NCBI GenBank assembly: GCA_029449235.1 | Contig: JANATG010000006.1 | Span: 1,612,001 to 1,676,000, forward strand | DNA from: Linnemannia schmuckeri | Lineage: Eukaryota > Mortierellomycota > Mortierellomycetes > Mortierellales > Mortierellaceae | DNA length: 64,000 nucleotides | Reading direction: 5' to 3' | Part shown: positions 54,619 to 64,000 of the stretch, in pieces | How the letters are laid out: each line of letters opens with the position of its first letter | How positions within the stretch are numbered: position 1 is the first letter of the stretch | Made by a program: the position numbers and the translations under genes | The notes under the pieces: generated by a model | What the model saw: only the letters and a program-made list of their open reading frames with translations | Database searches by the model: none | Told to the model about the DNA's origin: nothing

Positions 54619-56962
54619 CAGAGAGCGAGACTGAGCATTGCGTAATTTTTTTTTCAAGGACAACGATGGCACGCTGTTCATGCTGTCGTTGAGTATCGCC
54701 AACACGATTGCTGCATGCTCCAGGAAACTAGCGACACTTTTCCCGCTTACATGTGTTGGATCATGTCTTGCTTTCTAAAAGTTAGTTTATGGATGAAAAC
54801 GATGGCAAAAGGAGACGGGGAGTGGTCTGGGAATCGAAATAGGGGTGCGAAATTGGGCGTATATGCATTTGCTCCATGCCACTGTGGATTGTGCAAGAGA
54901 AGTGGATGTTGGATATATGCACAAACAGCGCGATGTTGGCACTTGACGCTCTTTTCTTCTATGATACTCCAGTTCAAGCAAGAAAAGGGCGTGTCTCAGC
55001 ATGGACACATCATTGGAATGATTGAGAAAGGGAACACTTTGGCATAACGAACAAGACCTTCATTGATGCAGGGGTGATCCCGGATGCACTCTGGAAAAGA
55101 TTCTTGATCTGCATGAAAGGTAGTGCGGTAGAAGAAAAGAGGGCAAGGGAGTCAAAGTTCGTTTCTTTGTATCTGATTTGGCAGTGCTCAAGCGTACGTT
55201 GCTGTCTTCTAGTAGGTCGAGTTTCCCTCTCCCTCTCGGGAACAGTGGCATCCAATCTGCTGCAGAAATGCCATAGTTGCTTAGGCGAGCGAACGATCGT
55301 TCTTACAATAGACAATTCGGCCTTGCTCATTGTGAACTGAATCAGAAGACCCATGAAATCGTCGTTTCTTGTTTTTTATGTACAGGCCACACAAAGCACT
55401 TCACATAAATTGCCCATGCATATTAATACTAGGATAAAACGTTCTTTCAAAGATCACACAACAACTGAAGAAAAAAATATAGAGCTCCCAAGGCCTCACT
55501 GATTATTTTAGTCGTTGTTGCGACTCGTGGGAACAGACTACAGGAATCGATTAGAAAGGCCTGTCAACTATCACATTCTTAGAGCACTTACGTATTCACT
55601 ATGTCGAAGTTTACTTCCTTTTTCGCGTAAGCGCGCTTCTTAGGAGGTTTGGCGTTTAGTCTGCGACTTCGAGCAACTTACTCTCGATTATATTTTTCGT
55701 CTTGCCTAGAGGGGAGGCAGAATGCTGCTCACCCAGACCCCAACATTCAATTCTCACACTCGTAACCATCCTCCTCTCTTCCCGCCTTCCATGCGTTTGA
55801 GGAGTGAAGACGAGGTTGCATGTCGGACCTTACTTATTTACGGTGTGTATAAGATTCAATACCAAGAAAAAAAATATGACGACTCTGAGAAAAATCTCAA
55901 CTGTTTACTTAGACCCGCGTTTTAAAGAGGAATTACTAGCTGCCTCGCGGGACTTGCAGCTCACTCATTTGGCTTCTGTAGGCGTGCTCAAGGACAAAAG
56001 TGTTCTTATAGTGGGTGATGGATGGTAGGATCCTTTCTAATGAATATTAGAGGGAAAAAAAATCAAGAGAGAGTTATTACTGGGGTTGTCATCTTTGTCA
56101 ATTTTTCACGTTTAACGTGGGCTTTTTGCTTGGATGACAGGGTTGTAAAGGAACCATTGGGACCTTGTTAGAAAACAAGGCGAAGTTATTTGTTAAGAGT
56201 AAAAGTTTCTCCTTCCTATCGCTTTATTCTTTCTACGCAGCCTTAAATCCCCTCTACACCTTTTCTCGCCCTCCCCCCCCCCCCCCACCCTTCTTTTTTC
56301 TTTTGCCCCTGGCGTTCCCAAAAAATAATTTTTTTAACTCATGATCGTCTTCCAACAAAGGGCCACAGAGCGGAAATCTCTCTTTGTCTCTCTGGCCATG
56401 GACATGTACCAAAAAATAGTGGTAGGAGACTCCAAACGAGCCTTGGGTCGAGTCGCACCCAATATGTGCATGTTCCTTGGCGGTAACTTTCATACCCACT
56501 TTCAGACATGTTAAACGAAGGACCTTTTATAACATGTTAAGATACGGAAAATTAGTCTTGTAAGGATTTCATTCCACTGTCTTCGTCTTCCTCGACAGGG
56601 TTTAAATAAAAATCTTACATGCATGGATGATTTTTTCATGATAGCCCCAGAGAAAAGCCTAGAGTCGAATAAAAGAACCAACAAGCCACGCGTTGGTGTC
56701 GTAATATCATTCTAGGAGCGATGAGACGAATACGGCGAATTTTTTTTTTTTGCAGTATCACACGCGCTCAGACATAAATATGAGTTTGGTGTGAAATTGT
56801 ATGATTTATCACTATGGAGGTGACTTGTATGAGTAGAAGGATGGAAATGAAGAATGCCCAGAGTAACAGGTGTTTGGAAAAAAAGGCGACATGCACAAAT
56901 TGGATGCAAGGAAAAGGTGTCACTGAATCAGAGCTCTCTAACCTCGTGGTGCCTTACCTTCT

Positions 56963-56963
<1 letters not shown>

Positions 56964-56998
<35 letters not shown>
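56964..56998. repeat. poly-A run
   Basis: Thirty-five consecutive A in the noncoding region between paralogs C and E. The corresponding place in the 46.9-49.2 kb copy (near 48410) has only a short A-run. Confidence 0.85.
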
Positions 56999-57000
<2 letters not shown>

Positions 57001-58829
57001 AACCCGTGCGAATTCTTATCACTACATCCATACACCTTTAGAACCAACTTATTTTTCCCCACTCCTCATTCAAAGATGAGGGAAAAAGGGGGAGAGATGT
57101 TCAAAAGGAGAGAGAACCAAGCGGTAGAAAAGAGAAGGAGAGGAGGGGATAGCGTCATTGAATAACAAGAGAAATGTACTATGGCGCTCGGAACTCTTCA
57201 CACGCAAAGGTGTCTCCTCTTTACCCGAAGATGATCGACGTTTAACAATATGTCGATCCCCATACAGGTACAACGCTTCTTTTTCTCTGATTATGATTTG
57301 ATCACTTCTTTGATATCAATTCAATCTCTCTCCCGTCACTATGTCCTGTGCCTCCTGAAGGAACAGGGACCAAAAAGTAACGGTGACTGTAGAAAAAAAA
57401 CGATTGTCAACAAACTACTCTCGCACTCTTCTCAGAGCTCAAAATGATGCCTCTGGTCGAAGCAATCGCGACAACATATAGACAAGGATGAACAAATAGA
57501 GAAACAGTCAAGCTCACCTTCTCGAGTTTCAAAGAGGAATAAAGGGGAGAGAGGGAATCGATGGGGGAGGAAGAGAAACCACAATAATATTTGCGCAAAT
57601 AGATACGGGCCCGTTATTTTTTCATATTCGTCTTGTGCAGAGGGGGGAGGAGAGACAGAATTCTCTATGATCGAACCCTAACTTCTTATTCCCACAATTT
57701 CGATCTCTTGATTATCTTGCTCTGCTTCCCGTCCATGCTTGGGATTAGCAAAAAACAGGTTGTATGTTGAACTTTATTCAGGCCGCGCATTATGCTAAAA
57801 ATAATATGAGCGACAATAGGTCTGAGAGACACAGCAATTGATGCCAACGCACTAAATTGATCAGCAGAGCTATGCTAGCAAACTGAGTTCGCTCTTGCTC
57901 TAACAAACTACTAACAAACTTCTGGCCCCTCTCTGGTCTCGCTTACAACATTCTCACTTCCAGCCCTATTCCCGTTCCCACACTCCTGACTATGGCTCCC
58001 TCGCGGCAAAAACACATGCTTCTGTGAGAAAGTCTGTATGCTAAACCACATACACAGCATAGGCGGAGCATATGCATTATGCAAAATAGACCCCCTAAAA
58101 AACCCCAAAAAAAGAAAAAAAGACAAATATACTCAGGTCATCAGAATGTATGTGGGAAAAAAAGGGCTGTGCATCACAACCGTTCCATGCTTACTTCATA
58201 TGTGACTTTGAAATTTTTCTTCCGCGGCATAAGAAATGAAGGATGGAGCGATCGTTGAGAACACGACCGTACATGCTTGCTGATACGTGTTTCTCCGTAC
58301 AAAAGGCAAGTTGGAGTAGCATGCTAACAATGTCACCAAGCGTAGATTAATAGTGGACGCATGGAGAAAGTGTGCAAATGGTCGAGACTGCATGTATGAA
58401 TCACACAATGGACAAGGTCAGACCATTTGTCAAATGATCTATCATCGATATCCTGCTTTTTTCTTCATGCATCGCTTGTTCTCTTACCGGTTGTTTTGGC
58501 GTACCCTAGTCGATCCACATTCTGTCAGTATGAGGTATCATCGATGCTCTGAGAGTCGGAGCATGCATATGGAAGCACTATCCCCATTCTTATCATCTCA
58601 GCAGGATCCTTTGGTCCAGAACAAACGCCATTCAGCATGTACCATTCGATCTACCACTCATGCTTGTTTGTTTGGACGGCATGAAGTGTCGCCAATGCTC
58701 AACGAGTCGGGTCATGTAACCAGAACCACTCTCTTTACCACCTTTCTCACGTCAGCATTATCCTTGCTTAAGCAAGTGTCAATCATAATGCCATGCTGTT
58801 GTCGCATAGGAAGGGCGTGTTTGTTTTTG

Positions 58830-58836
58830 TATAAAA
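58830..58836 (+). promoter_or_regulatory. TATA box of paralog E
   Basis: TATAAAA, equivalent to 50257-50263 in the left copy. Confidence 0.7.
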
Positions 58837-59012
58837 GGCAACGGTTTCGCATACACGAAAGCATCAAGCCTCACAGCCTCTTCCCCTCAACTTCCCACAA
58901 AGAAACTATCAAGTAAGTTCTACACATGTGTGCCTGTGCAAGAAGGTGGCTACCACCATTGACACGTTTTACTAACAAAGCGTTCCCTCCCTGTCCGCAA
59001 CATAGAACCACT

Positions 59013-59810
59013 ATGTCTGACGATTTGGAGAACCTTAAGCGCTGGTTTGAGAACCGTCCCCCACTTGGTCTGCCTCGCGCTCCCCCTCCATCTGTGCCTG
59101 TTTACGACAACACTGAAATGGTCGCTCAGCCATTCTACTTCAATGTCGCCCCCAAGGGAGCCAAGGGTGTCGAGTTGTTCCGCAACCCCGACAACCACGC
59201 CGATGCCGCCGCCGCAGTGATGACCTACTCGGGTACCAAGGCCAACTTCATTCCTGCGCTCGGCCTCAAGAACCAAGCGGCCCAGTTCAACGACTACGTC
59301 AGGAGAATCGCCACCTTCCCCGGGTTCTTCACCGAGAAGAGCGAGGAGACTGGCCAGCAGGTCACGTCCGAGAATATCGACCTCATGATCGAGCAGATCA
59401 AAAACGCGTACATCGGATTCGCCGCCGCCGACCTCAATGGCATCATCAAGTCGGTCAATGACATGGCCAACAGCATCCTTAACAAGAGCTCAAAGGAGAG
59501 TGACAAGGCGATCTTCTCGCAAGACACGATCAGCAAGACCAGCAACACGAACTACATCACCATTTTCTTTGCGACCCTTGACATGAAGGAGGACAAGCAC
59601 GGCAAAAAGACCTATGTCGAACAGACGTATCGCATTTTCCGCACCGTGATCAGAGTCAACACCACCTACCTGGTGACCTATGCTGAGGAGCTTGCTGAGA
59701 TGCTTGGTGACGGTGGCCTTGATGAATGGGACAAGCAAGGCTCATCTCCCACCGGAGACAAGGTGTCTTGCTTCCAGAAGCACTTCAAGAAGGCAGCCAA
59801 GGAGGAGTAA
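59013..59810 (+). CDS. leaderless paralog E of the unrecognised family
   Basis: 265 residues in one coding exon, preceded by a 5' untranslated intron (58913-59005). It is nearly identical to paralog D, with seven amino-acid differences: V12F, T23A, A25P, N32D, T68A, T100A and K116Q (D to E). All lie in the first 116 residues; the remaining 149 residues are identical. There is no signal peptide. The family core (ELFRNPDNHADAAAA, FPGF) and the strand-rich C-terminal half are as in D. An AATAAA lies at 59956-59961. The function and reason for the missing leader are unknown; unconventional secretion or a cytosolic partner role are both possible. Confidence 0.87.
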   Translation: MSDDLENLKRWFENRPPLGLPRAPPPSVPVYDNTEMVAQPFYFNVAPKGAKGVELFRNPDNHADAAAAVMTYSGTKANFIPALGLKNQAAQFNDYVRRIATFPGFFTEKSEETGQQVTSENIDLMIEQIKNAYIGFAAADLNGIIKSVNDMANSILNKSSKESDKAIFSQDTISKTSNTNYITIFFATLDMKEDKHGKKTYVEQTYRIFRTVIRVNTTYLVTYAEELAEMLGDGGLDEWDKQGSSPTGDKVSCFQKHFKKAAKEE

Positions 59811-59966
59811 ACCCTCGCACTGAGCAACGTAACCTCTTCTATTTTGGCGATTTCCTCCCTTTTCCATTTCTCGACTCTCCTGTTCAGTTGACTTTTTAGT
59901 CTTGCTGTCCATCTTCCCCTTCCTCTTCTTTTTCGCCATCGTGTTTCCTCTGGTGAATAAAGCAAT

Positions 59967-62121
59967 CGTCAAATATCCATAGATCTCTCACTGTGATTTC
60001 GTTTGGGCTAGTGGATTCGGACAGGGGATAAGAGAATAAAAAAACCTTTACGCATGGATGGTCATCAGAGTCTGGTCGAAGCTAAAGTAATCGCTCAGGC
60101 TGTAAGCTAGGTTATGAACGAGACACGCTTGTGTGCCAGCCTTCAACAGCTAGCTGTTCATCTCTCGGTATGGCACATTGTACCTGTTGGACAGCCGAAG
60201 CAAGAAAAATGGGGCGGAGTAGAGAAGGATGCCTTTCTTCTTTTTGTTTTCTTGTCGATTATCAGAGAGGACAGAGTGGAGAGCGAGTTGGGTAGAGTGA
60301 TGAGAGTGAGCTAGGTAGAGAAGAATGGAGGGAAGAGGTATTTTCTTTTATTTTTGTTTGTGTCTTAGCTATATAGTCTGTAAAGATGAAAGAGAGGGTT
60401 GAGATTTGACGTGTAAGAAATGCTGATATACTGAAAATCTAAGGACTTATGCACATGTGTGCTCCAATCCATCCCGCCCTGTCCGTCTTCTCCCTTCTCT
60501 TTATTTTTCTCTCCGGCATTTGTACCTTGGAAGGTATATTTGATCATGACGCTGTTCGTTCGTTCGTTCTTTTCTCTATTGTGTTGCAATTGTCTTCAAC
60601 AGAGATGTCCATTCCAGGTGCAAGAGAAGCGAAAGAGTGGCTATTACCCCTGAATATTTTTTTTGCGATCACCGTTTTTTTTTTGTGCAAAAACTATTTC
60701 TGTTCTGCTTTCAGCATAGGACAGAGAGGTAGGAGGGAGATCAAATCAGGGCAAAGGGCTTGGAGCGTGGAAGGAAGATCGACCTTTTTTCTTTTTTTTT
60801 TGTTGACCATTAATCTTTGTTGAGTGAACAAGGAGTACCATTGTGTGCGTAGAGTCCAGGGACTTATAGCCTACTCTATCTTTCCTCTTGACCCTCTCTC
60901 CTTTTATCTCCCCCCCCCCCCTCTCACTCAGTGGACCAGAAAGAGAGAAAAATGCATTGAGCACGGTACCTGGTACAGCGACAGCAAATTGACATATCTT
61001 TTCTGAAAGAGTGAGGCACTATGAAATTGAAAAGTACCATTCAAAGGTAAGATTCTGTTGTTCTTGCATCCAATAAATGGCTGTCGCCTATCCTTAAATA
61101 CCATCCAATCTGGCTATACCGTGATGGGGCGCAAGAAATACAGAAATGAGATGTGCGTTTATGATCACTCTGTGATAGGTGTTATCTTTCTGCTCAATCG
61201 TGTCTATAACATAGGATGGATCACCCGTTGCGGATCGGGTGCTATAAAACAGCTACCCTTTTTATTGACGAGGTTAGAATGTTGTTTGTACCCTTGACAG
61301 CGCCTATTTAATGCTGTCGAGGACCTTGCAATAAAAATCACTTTTTTATCCCTTCACTCATTTTTCGACCATCTTTCACACTCCTCTGCAATCTATCTTG
61401 CAATTTCACAACGCCCTCATTTTTATGTCTGAACGCATATATCCACAAAAAGTAATCAACTCATCCATCATCATCACTCCCAGAAGGACGCTAGAATACC
61501 AACGCGTGCTTTGCTTTTTTCCATGCTCCTATCATTCATTGGAGGGGGGAAGGGTTCTACCACTCTACGCCGACTCCATGACCTCTTACATCCATGGTAT
61601 ATTCCACGGTAAATAGGATGCTAGTGTTGGAGCCAAAACTGACGTCGTTTGTGCACGAAGAGGCATTGTTCGTAGGATATGGATCAAGCTGACTGCAAAA
61701 AACTAGAGAAGGAAGAAGGTCGGCGGCGTAGAAAACTGTCATCGACGGGTGAGAAAGTATTAAATAGAATTAACTGAGCCAAAGGGAAGGATGTTAACTA
61801 CTGAGTGGAGGTGTGATGGGCGCACAAACAAAGGAGAAAGCAATTCAGGAGTGGGTCGAACGACACATACAAAGAAACAATAACATGGGTTCAATACACT
61901 TCCCACAAGCTGGCACTTTATGACCATGCTAATAGAGTCCTACACTTCCCTTATCCTCTGCCCTTCCTACTATTTCGCTCGACGTGCTTCTATATTGCGC
62001 AGTTCGCTCCTAGGTTATCTACTCACCATCCACACCATACCCAATATTGCTTGTCAGTAAAAGAAGTGGTTGCTGTTCGATATAAGACCAAGCAACAGCT
62101 CTCTCATTTCATTTTTGTATC
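59967..62121. other. intergenic, diverged copy of the 51.4-53.6 kb region
   Basis: No gene is recognised. It parallels the region downstream of paralog D. The last 209 bases (61913-62121) are nearly identical to the sequence just downstream of paralog C. A run of about ten C lies near 60911-60920. Confidence 0.6.
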
Positions 62122-62548
62122 AAATGGATGTAAGGGGGTCGTTCCAAATCTTAAGGGCAGCCCAGAAACGCTTGCACATTCTAGATTCCAGAGAACCGCT
62201 CGTGTGGCACATCTTTTAAACAACACCCGTCCATCCAGCGACCCGGGATCTCTGTGAAGCAGCAAGTCATGTCTTGTCTTTCTAAACCAGCAAGCTAGAC
62301 CCTCATCAAATCTAAAGCTCGACTTCATCACAGGCGGCCTGGCAGACACCGTCTTTTAAATCAGGGGCACTGCGCTTAGTCCGCACTCTGGTCCTCTGCT
62401 CTCTCTCACGGTCCATTTTTAAGAGATGTGATGATGAACCCTGGAGCAGCTTTCCGTTGCTGACTGCTCTTTCGATTGCAGCAGCAGCGACAAGTCACTG
62501 TGCTATCTGAAGTGCAGTCTGAGTCCATCAGACCGAGAACAATCCCCT
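62122..62548. other. unrelated filler where a secreted paralog is expected
   Basis: On the left, the array sequence breaks off exactly after TTTTTGTATC (62121). On the right it resumes with AGGACCCATGAAATCG (about 62549), which in the other units lies upstream of the secreted gene. The intervening 427 bases replace about 1.8 kb that would include a C-type gene. The filler has no recognised domain; a 45-residue open stretch (62125-62257, plus strand) is the longest readable part. Confidence 0.65.
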
Positions 62549-63968
62549 AAGGACCCATGAAATCGGGGGTTTTTTTTACTATTATTTTATTTTGACACAG
62601 GCCACACAAACCTACTTCACACTTATTGCCCGTGCACATTGTCTGCCATGAAAACATCTTCACTTGATAGATCTTCAAGAACTCGAACCCTGATTACCTT
62701 TTATTCCTGTGTTTGTTGGGAGAATAGATTCAAGAAAACGATTTAGACAGTCTGACATCTACAACATGTGTGCCACAATATCCTAGAGTACTAATCTACC
62801 TAGAAGGTGGCTGAGTCGACCAAAGATCCATGGTGATCAGTGATTACAAAACAGGCCTATTGCTAAGGATGAAGCCCAAAGCGAGTGTCTTGGTGAGTAG
62901 GGTGGATGGTTGTACAATGAAAGAAGGAGAGGAAGGGGGATCCACGTAGTTTTGTTCTTATTGAAGAATGAGGACTCTGTGCCTGAAAAAGATGTATTCT
63001 CTAGCCGTAGCGTCTTATGTTCGGTACGCTTTCTTTTTTTTCCCACACATCTTCATCCCCTCACGATCTCACAGGTCGAAAAGTCATATCTTGCTCTAAT
63101 GAAAAAGGGCTAAGAAATATAAGGGAGAGGTACTGCATAGGCGTATTTGAGCCCTACTCAGAACGTCAGTGCCGGAGGTTGAAGAGGTGGTCCCTTCGTA
63201 TTCACCAATAATATGCTAAAAAAAAAGTGAGGGAGAGGGAAGTACGCATTGTGGAGAGGGGTAAGAGTAGAAATGCGAGCGACGAATACTCCTACTGCTT
63301 GCCGTGAGTACGCAAGAATACACATCAGTATGTACGTAACCTAATGCTCTCAACAATCGCCTCATTCTTCATTTTTCATGCCACGGATTGAATGATAGGA
63401 CATTTCCAAGTCCTTTACAGAAGTACATGTTTTGGATACGAAGGAGCCACAATCAGGGGCATGAGAACGGAACTAGGGCCAAAGTAAGAATAAGAGTCAT
63501 CTTCAGTTCTTATTTGTGGCCTGTTTTTATCTGTTTACCGAGTTTATTTCTCTGAGAGCGGTCGCTGAAAGTTTAGGCATTATTCAGTTTCCTTGCCAAA
63601 CCAAGGTGCTGAACTTGGACCACATTATTTTTGACAGCTGGCATGGTGATTGCGGCATATTTTTCATGTTTGTTCATTCATAAACATACAAAGAAATGGT
63701 AATTACTAAGACGGCATTAGTTCGAGAAAACAGATGGTAGATTATGCACTCCTCTCCTCTCCCTCTTCTTGTCACCCAGTCAATCCCGCAGTGACAACAA
63801 AGAAGTATGTTATCTCTTTTTGCAATGTATCATAAATACTACGAGTCGGGGCATGCAAGTAGAATCACCATCCTTACCATCTTTCTCACGTCAGCAGGAT
63901 CCTTGCTCAGACAAATGTCAATCAAAATAGTGTTTTTTGTTGCCCAACAAAGGCGTATGTTTTTTATG
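62549..63968. other. upstream flank of the third array unit
   Basis: No gene is recognised. The left part resembles the flanks of A-C. The right part (about 63840-63968) resembles the promoter of D and E, with CTCACGTCAGCA and AATGTCAATCA motifs in the same order. Confidence 0.5.
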
Positions 63969-63975
63969 TATAAAA
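63969..63975 (+). promoter_or_regulatory. TATA box of a further plus-strand paralog beyond the window
   Basis: TATAAAA in the context ATGTATAAAAGGCAGC matches the D and E promoters (GTATAAAAGGCAACGG). By analogy the transcript would start within the last 30 bases and the start codon would fall about 180 bases past the TATA box, outside the window. Confidence 0.55.
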
Positions 63976-64000
63976 GGCAGCAGCGTTATATGAACCAGAA

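Larger units (their letters stand above)
54534..57799. other. intergenic region between divergent paralogs C and E
   Basis: No gene is recognised. It shares ordered blocks with the regions upstream of A and B (for example GCTTAGGCGAGCGAACGATC near 55278, also near 47370 and in changed form near 44615). A C-run (about 56273-56286) and a 35-base A-run (56964-56998) are present. Confidence 0.55.
57800..59966. repeat. segmental duplication, right copy (partner 49227-51393)
   Basis: Near-identical partner of 49227-51393 at offset 8573. It contains paralog E and its promoter. The upstream noncoding third looks unchanged: the three long open frames that cross it translate identically in both copies. 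Confidence 0.92.

Noticed and set aside
55904..56028. Short frame with YLDPRFK, a motif seen in hAT transposases
   Set aside because: The matching positions in the copies near 45000 and 47950 do not keep the motif, and no other transposase sequence is nearby.
1..64000. tRNA, rRNA and CRISPR arrays
   Set aside because: I saw no tRNA box motifs with matching stems, no rRNA sequence and no regularly spaced short repeats. The 64-base duplication in the palindrome has only two units.

Overview
The window looks like nuclear DNA of an early-diverging filamentous fungus, most likely Mortierellomycotina (Mortierella/Linnemannia type). The reasons are many short GT-AG introns, genes typical of early fungi and animals but missing from baker's yeast (SCAI, MED23), a KES1-type oxysterol-binding protein and a Fanzor relic. 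The genus is an inference. All exon joins were read by eye; each multi-exon model keeps an open frame, and its exon lengths sum to a multiple of three.

Layout. 1-5.5 kb: an ABCC/MRP transporter (+), cut at its 5' end by the window edge. 5.8-7.9 kb: two divergent genes for small secreted eight-cysteine proteins. 8.2-14.1 kb: a very large CSC1/OSCA-type channel (-). 16.2-18.7 kb: a KES1-type oxysterol-binding protein (-) with an unusually long first intron. 19.3-20.3 kb: a disordered hypothetical protein (-). 21.3-24.0 kb: a decayed Fanzor (eukaryotic TnpB-like RNA-guided nuclease), directly beside a large imperfect inverted repeat (24.0-24.8 kb). 25.0-27.1 kb: a membrane-anchored aspartic protease (-) whose pro-region carries three copies of a short peptide. 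28.7-42.4 kb: a compact housekeeping block with SCAI (+), a mitochondrial RnpA-like protein (-), a UGO1-like outer-membrane carrier (+) and Mediator subunit MED23 (+).

42.4-64 kb is different: AT-rich, gene-poor and built of repeats. It holds five members of one unrecognised protein family. Three are secreted (-) and two lack a leader (+). They sit in tandem duplicated, divergent (-/+) pairs about 8.5 kb apart. A third unit at the right edge has lost its (-) gene but keeps the promoter of a further (+) copy that would lie beyond base 64000. Mosaic identity, a small inversion and a near-identical 2.2-kb segmental duplication show recent duplication and probable gene conversion.

The two most notable items are the Fanzor relic with its neighbouring palindrome, and the tandem array of the undescribed protein family.
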